Part shown: in pieces, positions 32,760-40,526 of the stretch | Position numbering within the stretch: the first letter of the stretch is position 1 | Layout of the letters: each line of letters begins with the position of its first letter | From: a bacterium | GTDB taxonomy: Bacteria > 4484-113 > JAGGVC01 | Direction: 5' to 3' | DNA: 64,000 bases | NCBI GenBank assembly: GCA_039961635.1 | Contig: JABRWB010000063.1 | Coordinates: 19,644 to 83,643 of the forward strand | Translations under genes and position numbers: made by a program | Notes under the pieces: model-generated | Seen by the model: only the letters and a program-made list of their open reading frames with translations | Databases searched by the model: none | What the model was told of the DNA's origin: nothing

Positions 32760-33605
32760 CTATTTCGAGCAACAACTGGAGCACTCGCCGTCCGCGGGCG
32801 GCGGAACCTCGAATGCGGGCGGATTCGGATCCGTTTCGACTGCCGACGCGGAATACGTTCCATCGCCGATAGTGACCGTCCATATCTGGCCGGGAACCGT
32901 CGCGAGACCGTAAAACGCGCCTAGCTCGTCGGGAATCGGCACCTTCACCCAGACGTGGCCGGCGAACTCCGGCGGCGCGCATTCCGGATAGCTGCCGGGA
33001 GGCATGAACGCGATGTGGTAAACGCCGTTTATCCCCATAAGCGCCCATCCGCCGACGCCGACCTGGACTTCGCCGGAGCCGAGGTAGCGGCTGCCGTCGA
33101 GCAGCGTGGACGTCCACGAAAACGACGAGACCGCGTTGGGGTCAACCGGTCTGTCCGCGAGCACTTCGAAGTCGTCGGACTTGATAAGCCAGGACTCGTT
33201 CTCCGCCGTCTGCTTTATATACAGCGTTCCGACGCCCGGCCGGAAAACCGTGAACCACTTTTCGCCGGGCGGGAAGGTTGGAGTTTCTTCGCTTTTGCGG
33301 ATCGGCGTCGGGACGAAGTACATTTCCAAATGAAAATTCAACGAATATCCAACCACGTTGCCCGGATGCGAATGGGACACGACTTCCTGCAAAAAAACTG
33401 TTTCCATCTGAAAGGCAAGTTTGTCGCCGATGAATCTCGTTAAATTCCAAATCGGCCCCGGCTTCGGCGCGGGCGGCGTCCCCTCGACGTGCGCCGAATA
33501 CAATTCCTCCCCCTGCGCGGCGGCGGGAGTTGCCGCGAGCGGGAAAGCCGCGGCGGCGGCAATGCACAGCGCCGTCAATGACGCAAACACCGAAATCCGT
33601 TTCAT
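32760..33605 (-). CDS. Secreted hypothetical protein
   Basis: About 281 residues. ATG 33605 (MKRISVFASLTALCIAAAAA) is chosen for GGAGG 6 nt upstream and the signal peptide ending AAA-Q; the open frame continues into repeat B, which is not coding. The mature part contains HSHPGNVVGYSLNFHLEMYF, EKWFTVFRPGVGTLYIKQTA and WTVTIGDGTYSASAVETDPN, beta-rich and without a known family. It ends with GECSSCCSK, an unusual four-Cys tail that could bind metal or a lipid/disulfide partner. Confidence 0.65.
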   Translation of the reverse strand: MKRISVFASLTALCIAAAAAFPLAATPAAAQGEELYSAHVEGTPPAPKPGPIWNLTRFIGDKLAFQMETVFLQEVVSHSHPGNVVGYSLNFHLEMYFVPTPIRKSEETPTFPPGEKWFTVFRPGVGTLYIKQTAENESWLIKSDDFEVLADRPVDPNAVSSFSWTSTLLDGSRYLGSGEVQVGVGGWALMGINGVYHIAFMPPGSYPECAPPEFAGHVWVKVPIPDELGAFYGLATVPGQIWTVTIGDGTYSASAVETDPNPPAFEVPPPADGECSSCCSK

Positions 33606-33663
33606 TCGATCCTCCGTGTTCAAGCCCTGCCCCAATGAAACCGGGGGAATTGTAGCATTTCCC

Positions 33664-33807
33664 TGGGAGTGCGGCATTTTATTGCCGCCTTCTACCGGCA
33701 AATTCAATTGCCGGAAAAACGACATCTCATTGCGATTGCCGCGGCGCGAAAACCATCCCCGGCGATGAATCACCGGATTAAAAGCGGAATTGAAATCCCG
33801 CACTCCG
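33664..33807. repeat. Palindrome-rich repeat B, bounded by GGGAGTGC/GCACTCC
   Basis: Opens CTGGGAGTGC and closes CGCACTCCGAA, as in repeat A. Inside are GCGGCA-TTTTAT-TGCCGC (33671-33688), CCGGCAA-ATTCAA-TTGCCGG (33695-33714) and CCGGCGAT-GAATC-ACCGG (33759-33775, imperfect). The last one closely resembles the second hairpin of repeat A. It lies between the start of the secreted-protein gene and the terminator of the next. Confidence 0.75.
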
Positions 33808-33839
33808 AAAAAAAACGGGCCGGGGACTAGCCCGGCCCG
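33808..33839 (-). terminator. Intrinsic terminator of the cytochrome-dockerin lipoprotein gene
   Basis: On the minus strand a GC-rich stem (CGGGCCGGG/ CCCGGCCCG with one bulged base, 33816-33839) is followed by eight T. It lies 27 nt after the stop at 33867. Confidence 0.85.
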
Positions 33840-33866
33840 AGGAAATACAAGGTTTATCGCGGAATT

Positions 33867-35918
33867 TTACGGTCCCGGCGGCGGAGGTGTAGATGAGTCG
33901 TACCAAGCTCCGGTTCGCACCCAATGGACCGGCAGAAACTTGAATGGACTGATCGGCAGACTATCGTGCGTTGGGAACGGCTGGCGTTCCACAATGACAT
34001 TGGACAAAATGCTGTCCGGATGTCCGGGTCTAACCCTGTAGTAGCCTGGATTTGTCTGGCTTTCAACCCATACCAAGCTATCGTAGATGGCCTGGGGATC
34101 TCCGGTCAAATTCAATCCACCCGGAGGACTTCCGCCTTGATGGCAACTTGTGCAATTCAAAGACGGCATCGCCAAAACGGTAGGAATTGTTGGCACATCC
34201 GCCGCGTCATTGAAATGCTTGCGATTGCCGCCATCAACGGTATATGTCACCGAAATCGTATCCTTGACGTTGCCGCCGATTTTTGCCGTGCACGTGATTT
34301 CATATGCTTGAAGTTCGCTCGCTACGTAAGAAATCGAACTTGTGGTTGCTCCGTCAATTTGATCGAACGCCCAGCCGTAATCGGGATCGTCATCGCTCCA
34401 CTCAAAAACGACAGGACCCGCTCCGGTCAGATTGCCACTGGCGTCAATCGTTACGACCTCACCCATATCACCGCTGAAATCCGCGGTTATGTTCGAAAAC
34501 TGAAAATCATCGCCGCCGGAGCCGGGGTCGTCAACGACTACGCCGTTCGCGGTGTTCTGGTTGGTCGTGTAGTTGGGCGGAACCGCGCTGTCGCGTGCGA
34601 GCACCAGGAACGTGTAATCCGTGCTCCAGTTGAGGCCGGTGACGCGCTTGGTGAACGGGCCGGCGCCCGCGTCGTTGTAAACCGCGGCGGGGGCGCCCGG
34701 ATTGGCGGGGTTGAAGACGCCCGTCAGTCCGTAATACAGAACGTAACTCACCGGCGGCGAATTCGGCTCCGGATCGTTCGCGATGTCGGTAGCCGAGCCG
34801 AAAGTCACGTCAAGCGCCTGGGTATCGGGGACCTGTGCAACCGAAATGACGCCGACATCACTGTCCCAAGATGGCGGGGTGAGGTCGCTTGGAGGCGGCG
34901 GTGTGCCGCCGGTCGGCTGCTTGCTTACGCCGAACTGACCGAGCGCGGCGCCGTCATGCGGCACTGCGCGGAGTCGAAGCTGGTCGTTGTCGGGATTAAA
35001 ACCGGTTATCCCTCCGGTGAACGACGCCGGAAGAACTGTCGAAAAGTACGGCCATGGGTCGAAAACCGTGACATCGCCGTACGCAAGATTAAGCTCCGCG
35101 GGCGCGCCGGCAACGGTGTCCGGCAGGAATGTGGTGCCGCCGTTCGTGGAATACTGGAGCAGGTAACCCGCAAGAACGGCCTGGTAGTTGAGCGCAATCG
35201 GAGTGATGTCGGACACGCCTATTTCGCCGCTCGAATCCCCATCAATCGGAGCCAGCGGATCGTCCGGCGAAGTGTACGATTCGTTGAAATTGATGGCAAT
35301 GGGAGTGATGTCGGGGATACTGACCTCACCATCCAACGTATAGTCGCCGATGTTGCGCGCGTGAAAGTCCACCGTCAGGTCTCCCGATTCCTCCCAGTTG
35401 CAAGTCGTCAGAATGACGCGGTTTGCAGTTCCCGTCGGCGGCAATGAAGCGGTCCTTGTCGAGTCCGCGCCGGGCGAAAAAACGAGCGAAATGGCGTAAG
35501 CCTGCCCGTGTATGCCGAATGACTCATCGGCATTGGTAAAAATCACGCCGGCGTCAACCCCGTATTTGTTGGGAACCGCGATGAAAACGTTTTCCGTTCC
35601 GGCGAAGGATGCACCGGGCGCGCTGTCGCGGAGGTGCCACGCGGATGCATCGTACTTGACGCGGGCGAAAACGCCGCGTATGTCCAAACCGGTGGCGACG
35701 ACGTTCACGCGCACATCGCCGGAATCCAGAGTTTCGGTTTCAAGCGAAGTGCCCGAAACCTTGCCGTAGGGAACCGTCCAGCCGGACGGGGTGTCGAGAA
35801 CGAACGAAGGCGTACGCGACTCCGGGCCGCCGCCGCCCGTCCCGCACGCGAAGAGCGCCAGAACTGCAGCCGCAAGCACGAGCGACGCCGCATTTGAGAA
35901 TTTATGATTCCTAATCAC
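33867..35918 (-). CDS. Lipoprotein with cohesin-like, dockerin-like, FN3-like and c-type cytochrome modules
   Basis: A 683-residue lipoprotein (lipobox LFAC, residue 25). A cohesin-like domain (about 55-155) is followed by EF-hand loops DYTLDGEVSIPD (192) and DGDSSGEIGVSD (226), each leading into ITPIA. FN3-like segments (about 360-455) and an Ig-like domain (475-570) come next. The C-terminal 95 residues contain NCTSCHQGG (CxxCH at 589), GLNLTGDPQAIYDSL and HWVRTGAW, as in planctomycete-type surface cytochrome domains. GTG start with GGGAGGAG. The haem must be attached outside the membrane. The dockerin-cohesin-haem mix in one chain is unusual. Confidence 0.8.
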   Translation of the reverse strand: MIRNHKFSNAASLVLAAAVLALFACGTGGGGPESRTPSFVLDTPSGWTVPYGKVSGTSLETETLDSGDVRVNVVATGLDIRGVFARVKYDASAWHLRDSAPGASFAGTENVFIAVPNKYGVDAGVIFTNADESFGIHGQAYAISLVFSPGADSTRTASLPPTGTANRVILTTCNWEESGDLTVDFHARNIGDYTLDGEVSIPDITPIAINFNESYTSPDDPLAPIDGDSSGEIGVSDITPIALNYQAVLAGYLLQYSTNGGTTFLPDTVAGAPAELNLAYGDVTVFDPWPYFSTVLPASFTGGITGFNPDNDQLRLRAVPHDGAALGQFGVSKQPTGGTPPPPSDLTPPSWDSDVGVISVAQVPDTQALDVTFGSATDIANDPEPNSPPVSYVLYYGLTGVFNPANPGAPAAVYNDAGAGPFTKRVTGLNWSTDYTFLVLARDSAVPPNYTTNQNTANGVVVDDPGSGGDDFQFSNITADFSGDMGEVVTIDASGNLTGAGPVVFEWSDDDPDYGWAFDQIDGATTSSISYVASELQAYEITCTAKIGGNVKDTISVTYTVDGGNRKHFNDAADVPTIPTVLAMPSLNCTSCHQGGSPPGGLNLTGDPQAIYDSLVWVESQTNPGYYRVRPGHPDSILSNVIVERQPFPTHDSLPISPFKFLPVHWVRTGAWYDSSTPPPPGP

Positions 35919-35955
35919 TAAATCTCCTCCCTTGAGGGAAAATGTAAGACGGAAT

Positions 35956-35961
35956 ATTATA
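35956..35961 (-). promoter_or_regulatory. -10 box (TATAAT) of the cytochrome-dockerin gene
   Basis: Perfect minus-strand TATAAT 37 nt upstream of the GTG start, with a strong GGGAGGAG in the leader. Confidence 0.55.
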
Positions 35962-36039
35962 CCTTATCCCGTTGCGAATTGCATGTCTTTGCGGCCGGCA
36001 AACGGAGCACGCGCTGGTCAAGGCCGGGCCGGGCGGGAC

Positions 36040-36045
36040 GATAAT
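36040..36045 (+). promoter_or_regulatory. Possible -10 box (GATAAT) of the capD-like gene
   Basis: GATAAT 30 nt before the chosen ATG at 36076. One mismatch to consensus; -35 not obvious. Confidence 0.35.
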
Positions 36046-36075
36046 CATTTTGGTTTGAAAAACACGGCAGGCGGT

Positions 36076-37119
36076 ATGGGCGAGGCGTCGGTTCGCAGTG
36101 CAATCGAAGGAAAAAGCGTGCTCGTCACGGGCGGAACGGGCAGCATCGGGCGCGAAATCGTGCGCCGGGTGCTTGAATACGGCCCGAAAGTTGTGCGCGT
36201 CTTCAGCCGCAACGAGTTCAACCAGTTCAAAATGGCCGAGGAATTCGGCTCACACAAGAACGTGCGATACCTGCTCGGCGACGTGCGCGACTACGACCGC
36301 GTGATGCGGGCTTGCGAGGGAGTGGACGCCATTTTCCATGCGGCGGCGCTCAAGCACGTCCCGACCTGCGAATACAACCCGTTCGAGGCCGTGAAAACGA
36401 ACGTCGTCGGGACGCAGAACCTGATCGAGGCAGCGATACTGCACAACGTCGAGCGGCTCGTCGCGATCAGCACGGACAAAGCCGTCAGCCCCACGAACAC
36501 GATGGGGGCGACGAAGCTTTTGGCGGAGCGGCTGGTGCTTGCAGCGAACCAGTACAAAGGCCAAAGGCGCAGCGCGTTTTCGGTGGTGCGGTTCGGCAAT
36601 GTCCTTGCAAGCAGGGGAAGCGTGATTCCGTTTTTCATCCGGCAAATACGCTCCGGCGGGCCTGTGACGCTGACGCATCCCAAAATGCGCCGGTTCTTTA
36701 TGAGCATTCCCGATGCGGTGAACCTCGTATTGACTTCCGCCGCGGAAACAAAAGGCAATGAAATATTCATCCTGAAAATGCCGGTCGTGATTATCGAGGA
36801 TTTGATAGCCGTTTTGATCGACGTTTTCGCACCGAAGTTCGGACGCAAGGTTTCGTCCATAAAAGTCGAAACAATCGGGATACGCGCCGGCGAGCGCATC
36901 CAAGAAGAGCTGATGACCGCGGAGGAAGTGGCCGCGGCAAGTGAATCCGACAAGTTTTACGTCATCCCCGCGCAGTTCACGCCGCCGGTGCAGAACGGCG
37001 GGCCGGAACGCCTGGGTTATTCGACGCTATCGCAGGGCGCGCTGTCGCGCGACGAAATACGCGCGATGATCGAAGAAAAGGACTTAATCGAGCAATTCCT
37101 GCAGCTGATCGAGGATTGA
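36076..37119 (+). CDS. CapD/FlaA1-type UDP-sugar 4,6-dehydratase
   Basis: About 347 residues from ATG 36076; the frame is open 144 nt further up but without coding character. Short-chain dehydrogenase fold: VLVTGGTGSIGREIVRRVLE (NAD loop), AALKHVPTCEYNPFEAVKTN, STDKAVSPTNTMGATK, VVRFGNVLASRGSVIP. The YxxxK motif has Met for Tyr (MGATK), as in WbpM/CapD-type inverting or retaining dehydratases that use a neighbouring Asp-Lys pair. The substrate is probably UDP-GlcNAc, for surface polysaccharide or glycan sugars. No glycosyltransferase lies nearby, so it is an orphan. Stop is 3 nt from the convergent gene. Confidence 0.87.
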   Translation: MGEASVRSAIEGKSVLVTGGTGSIGREIVRRVLEYGPKVVRVFSRNEFNQFKMAEEFGSHKNVRYLLGDVRDYDRVMRACEGVDAIFHAAALKHVPTCEYNPFEAVKTNVVGTQNLIEAAILHNVERLVAISTDKAVSPTNTMGATKLLAERLVLAANQYKGQRRSAFSVVRFGNVLASRGSVIPFFIRQIRSGGPVTLTHPKMRRFFMSIPDAVNLVLTSAAETKGNEIFILKMPVVIIEDLIAVLIDVFAPKFGRKVSSIKVETIGIRAGERIQEELMTAEEVAAASESDKFYVIPAQFTPPVQNGGPERLGYSTLSQGALSRDEIRAMIEEKDLIEQFLQLIED

Positions 37120-37122
37120 CGG

Positions 37123-37740
37123 TCACCTGCCGGACGTTGCGGATTTCCCGGATGAACCGGCTTCGGATTCATCATCTTCCGCCGACTTGACCAGATTGTC
37201 CTTTGGATCGCTTATCGTCTCGAAATAGCTCTTGACAAGCTCGCGATATTCCGGAGGGATGTTTTCGTTTTCCATCGCCTGCTCTGCCGCGTTGCCGTAA
37301 GCCGCCACGATGTCGTAGTACTCCGAAAGACTGTCAGCTTTGCTCGGAAGCGAAATCATTTCCTGCGCCAGAGTCTCGCCGCCCGAGCCCACCTTGCCGC
37401 GCACGCGCGTATTGTACGCGTCGCTCGGAATCTGCTCGGGATCGTAGGAGGGTACAAAGTCAATCGCGGTGCGCTCGTTTCCCTTGTCGGCGACATCCCG
37501 CCGGCTGCGCTCGCCCGCGTTCGTGCCGGGAGTTGGATTTGCGCGTGTCAGCGTCGAGCCTATTCCCCAGTCGCTCATCGCGTTGCCGCCCTGGGTGCGA
37601 CCCTGGCCGCGGCTTCGCATACCCTGCAGAAGCGCGTCAAGCTCCTTGGAAAGACCGGCGAGCAATTCCGCGTCGGACACGCTTGAGCCGTCCATTCCCT
37701 GCCCCATCGCGTCGCTCAACTGGCCCAGCCCCTGGGCCAT
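37123..37740 (-). CDS. Hypothetical protein, possibly the detached tail of the coiled-coil protein
   Basis: A 205-residue protein, low in complexity at the start (GLGQLSDAMGQGMDGS) with a Gly/Arg/Asn-rich middle and a final helical part (IPPEYRELVKSYFETISDP). Its ATG lies 9 nt after the stop of the coiled-coil gene, with AGGGGCGG before it. The C-terminus of that gene and this N-terminus would read as one continuous Gln/Gly-rich chain if one frame change were made. It may be a coupled gene or a split one. Confidence 0.5.
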   Translation of the reverse strand: MAQGLGQLSDAMGQGMDGSSVSDAELLAGLSKELDALLQGMRSRGQGRTQGGNAMSDWGIGSTLTRANPTPGTNAGERSRRDVADKGNERTAIDFVPSYDPEQIPSDAYNTRVRGKVGSGGETLAQEMISLPSKADSLSEYYDIVAAYGNAAEQAMENENIPPEYRELVKSYFETISDPKDNLVKSAEDDESEAGSSGKSATSGR

Positions 37741-37749
37741 TCCGCCCCT

Positions 37750-39129
37750 TCAACCTCCGCTGTCGCATTGGTTCTTGTCGGCTTCGCCGAGCATCTTCAG
37801 GATTTCCTCGGCCTGCCGGCCGGCTTGCTCTTTTAGCTGCTGAGAGGCGCCGCCTTGTTGGGTTTTCGAGTCGGCGGACTTCACGCTTTCCTTCAATTCG
37901 GCGATTTTGGATAGCGATATCGAGCCGTCGGATTCGAACTGGCTTTTCATTTCGGACAGCGCGGCTTGCATCGCCTCGCCTTCCTTGCCCTGCCCCGCCT
38001 TCTGGAGCGACTGGCAGTATTCGCCAAGCTTCTGCTCCAGCTTTTCGAGTAATTGGCTCATCGCCTCGCGAAGTTCTTTTTCCTTTTGCAGGTTTTCTTC
38101 GAGCTTTTTCAGCGCGCGCTCAAGCGCTTCCCTGTCGAACGATTCGGGCAGATTTTTCGCTTCGGCAAGCGTTTGCTTCAGGCTTTCAAACATCTTTTCG
38201 AACTGGGCAAGCTCGGCATCCGACATTTTTCCGGCTTCGAGTGCGGCCTTGAGCGATTCGAGTTCTTCGCCCAATTCACTCTTTTCACCGCTCTTCATCG
38301 CTTCGGCCAGACGGCTGTTTGCCCCGTGCTCAAGGAGCTTTTTGCCGAGGCTGGACAAAAACTCGCTTTCCGCGCGGAAATTATCCGTTTCCTTGGCGGC
38401 CTGAAGCTCGTCCTTTAGCGAGTTTAGATTTTCCAGCGCCTTGCCCTTCTCGATCTTGCCGAATTCGAATTTCTTTCCGAGTTTTTCTAGCTCCGCGGAC
38501 AGCTCGCGTTCCTTGGACAGCTCGACCTTTCGCGCCTGCTTTTCAAGTTCGCGGGCGAGGCGCACCAGGCGCTTGCCCGCCTCTTGCACCTGCTTGCGCT
38601 CGGCTTCCTTGGCCGGATTTTCCAACCATCCCAAATAGGGCACGAATAAAACCATAATCGTCAGCGCGGCCGACGCGCCGGAGAGCCGCCAGGATTTGGG
38701 GAACTTCCACGGATATACGCGAGACGGAACCGCGCGCGCGCTTTTTTCCTCCGCGTCCGCGACGAGCGACGCGACCATCGGATCTGACGCTGCTTCCTTT
38801 TCCAGCAATATGGCGCTTGTGAGCCTGTCCTTGAGGTCAAGCGCGCGGTCCGCGTCCTGTGTGCACTCCGTCAGCCGGACGCGGCGCAAAAGCCCGCGGT
38901 ATGCAAACCATCCCGCCGCAAGCGCGGCGCCGAGTATTGACGCTATCAAAACGGAATCGAACGGCCATACGCGCAGCTTGGCGATGAAAATTCCCAAAAG
39001 CACCGGCACGAAGCCGAGTCCGGCCGCTTCGCCCGCCGCGACAAGGAGGATGTGCAGCTTCTTCTTCCGCATAAGGCCAAGCGCCGTTTTTCTGAGCACG
39101 CTTGCACGGGTTTTTTTGTTGAGCGCCAT
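37750..39129 (-). CDS. Two-TM protein with a long coiled coil (DUF4175-like)
   Basis: About 459 residues from ATG 39129 (MALNKKTRASVLRKTALGLM), 6 nt after TATAAT; longer in-frame starts would lie upstream of the promoter. Two membrane helices (about 27-75) are followed by RLTECTQDADRALDLKDRLT, a motif that DUF4175-like proteins place after the membrane part, then a third helix near 155. Residues 180-440 are Glu/Lys-rich coiled coil (LEKQARKVELSKERELSAEL; KLEENLQKEKELREAMSQLL). Function unknown; an envelope scaffold is plausible. Confidence 0.65.
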   Translation of the reverse strand: MALNKKTRASVLRKTALGLMRKKKLHILLVAAGEAAGLGFVPVLLGIFIAKLRVWPFDSVLIASILGAALAAGWFAYRGLLRRVRLTECTQDADRALDLKDRLTSAILLEKEAASDPMVASLVADAEEKSARAVPSRVYPWKFPKSWRLSGASAALTIMVLFVPYLGWLENPAKEAERKQVQEAGKRLVRLARELEKQARKVELSKERELSAELEKLGKKFEFGKIEKGKALENLNSLKDELQAAKETDNFRAESEFLSSLGKKLLEHGANSRLAEAMKSGEKSELGEELESLKAALEAGKMSDAELAQFEKMFESLKQTLAEAKNLPESFDREALERALKKLEENLQKEKELREAMSQLLEKLEQKLGEYCQSLQKAGQGKEGEAMQAALSEMKSQFESDGSISLSKIAELKESVKSADSKTQQGGASQQLKEQAGRQAEEILKMLGEADKNQCDSGG

Positions 39130-39135
39130 CGCTTG

Positions 39136-39141
39136 ATTATA
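39136..39141 (-). promoter_or_regulatory. -10 box (TATAAT) of the coiled-coil gene; probable leaderless start
   Basis: Perfect minus-strand TATAAT, then CAAGCG (6 nt) and ATG. No ribosome-binding site. One of the clearest leaderless examples in the window. Confidence 0.6.
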
Positions 39142-39324
39142 CCTGTCCAAAAGGCGGAATAGCGCGCATACCGCGCTCCGCGCGTTTGATGGACTCATCA
39201 ATGCGGCGAAAAGTTCGATTCCGTTCAAGCGATGCGCTATAGGACATTCCGCGCGGGCATGTGATATTAAACTTGGCCGGCCCGTCGCGTTGAATATGGC
39301 GGGAACCCGCAACAAGGAGAGAAA

Positions 39325-40413
39325 ATGCCGCAACCCAAAATTACGGAAGAACAGGTGCTCGCCGCTCTGGCGAAAGTGATTGATCCCGATTTGCACCGGG
39401 ATATCGTTTCGCTCGGATTCATCGAAAACCTGCAAATATCGGGCAACAACGACGTCTCGCTTACCATCGTGCTCACAACCCCCGCCTGTCCGATGAAAGA
39501 CCGGATGAAAAACGAAGCTATGGAACACCTGCGCGCGATTCCGGGAATCGGCAGGATCGAAATCACGATGGACGCGAAAGTCGTCAAGCGCGACGCGAAA
39601 ATAACGCCGCAAAACCTTTTGCCGCAGGTGGGGAACAGCCTCGCCATCGCTTCAGGCAAAGGTGGAGTGGGCAAAAGCACCGTCGCGGCGAATATGGCCG
39701 TGGCTCTGGCGAAGGACGGCGCAACGGTCGGCCTGCTCGACGCGGATATCTACGGTCCGAGCATCCCGATAATGATGGGAGTGCAAGGCCACAGGCCGCG
39801 GATATCGAGCGAGAAGAAAATCCTGCCGATCGAAGTTTTCGGCGTCAAGCTGATGAGCATCGGATTCCTTATCGATCCCGACCAAGCTGTTATCTGGCGC
39901 GGGCCTATGGTCGGCGCCGCGGTCAAGCAATTTCTGTCGGACGTCGAATGGGGCGAGCTTGACTATCTTGTAATCGACCTGCCTCCCGGAACCGGCGACG
40001 CGCAGCTCACGCTGGTCCAAAATCTCGAAGTGACCGGCGCGGTGATCGTTACCACACCTCAGAAAGTCGCTCACAGCGTCGCGGCGAAGGGCATTTCGCT
40101 GTTTCGAAAGATGAACGTACCGGTGCTGGGAATCATCGAAAATATGTCGTACTACGTCTGCCCCGACTGCGGCAAGGAAGACGACATTTTCGGGCGCGGA
40201 GGAGGGCGCGAGATCGCGGAATACCACGATGTTCCGTTTCTCGGCGAGATTCCGATAAACGGCACGTTGCGCAAGGCGTCGGACGAAGGGCTGCCGGAAG
40301 TCGCGCGCGATCCCGATAGCGCGATAAGCAGCAGCTTTTTTGAAGTATCGCGCAATCTCGCGGCGAACGTGTCGAAGCACCTTTTCGAATCGGGCGGCGC
40401 GGCCGCTCGATAA
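39325..40413 (+). CDS. mrp: Mrp/NBP35-family Fe-S carrier P-loop ATPase
   Basis: A 362-residue protein. An N-terminal MIP18/DUF59 domain (about 1-85; VIDPDLHRDIVSLGFI, LTTPACPMKDRM) is fused to a MinD-like ATPase with the deviant Walker A ASGKGGVGKSTVAANMA, DADIYGPSIP and VIDLPPGTGDAQLTL. The C-terminal YVCPDCGKED holds the CxxC that bridges the Fe-S cluster in dimers. The ATG is preceded by AAGGAGAG. Mrp/ApbC proteins carry and deliver Fe-S clusters in the cytosol, here possibly to the many predicted Fe-S proteins. Confidence 0.94.
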   Translation: MPQPKITEEQVLAALAKVIDPDLHRDIVSLGFIENLQISGNNDVSLTIVLTTPACPMKDRMKNEAMEHLRAIPGIGRIEITMDAKVVKRDAKITPQNLLPQVGNSLAIASGKGGVGKSTVAANMAVALAKDGATVGLLDADIYGPSIPIMMGVQGHRPRISSEKKILPIEVFGVKLMSIGFLIDPDQAVIWRGPMVGAAVKQFLSDVEWGELDYLVIDLPPGTGDAQLTLVQNLEVTGAVIVTTPQKVAHSVAAKGISLFRKMNVPVLGIIENMSYYVCPDCGKEDDIFGRGGGREIAEYHDVPFLGEIPINGTLRKASDEGLPEVARDPDSAISSSFFEVSRNLAANVSKHLFESGGAAAR

Positions 40414-40526
40414 ACCGCGCGGAGTCAAGGCGGCTCGCGGAGTTTTTCCGTTATGGCATTTGCATTGCCACGCCGGCGGCGGGCTGATAAACTGCGCCGG
40501 TTTTATGTCAATTTCCGGAGTACTTG

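Noticed and set aside
33924..35447. 507-codon plus-strand ORF opposite the cytochrome-dockerin gene
   Set aside because: Antisense to a gene with clear domains, Arg/Val-rich with no recognisable domain; high-GC shadow.
39212..39232. T-loop-like sequence (AAGTTCGATTCC) suggesting a tRNA
   Set aside because: No acceptor, D or anticodon arms can be drawn around it.
40450..40500. TGGCATTTGCATTGCCA hairpin before the M29 gene as a third copy of the repeat
   Set aside because: Only one hairpin is present and the boundary motifs are absent.
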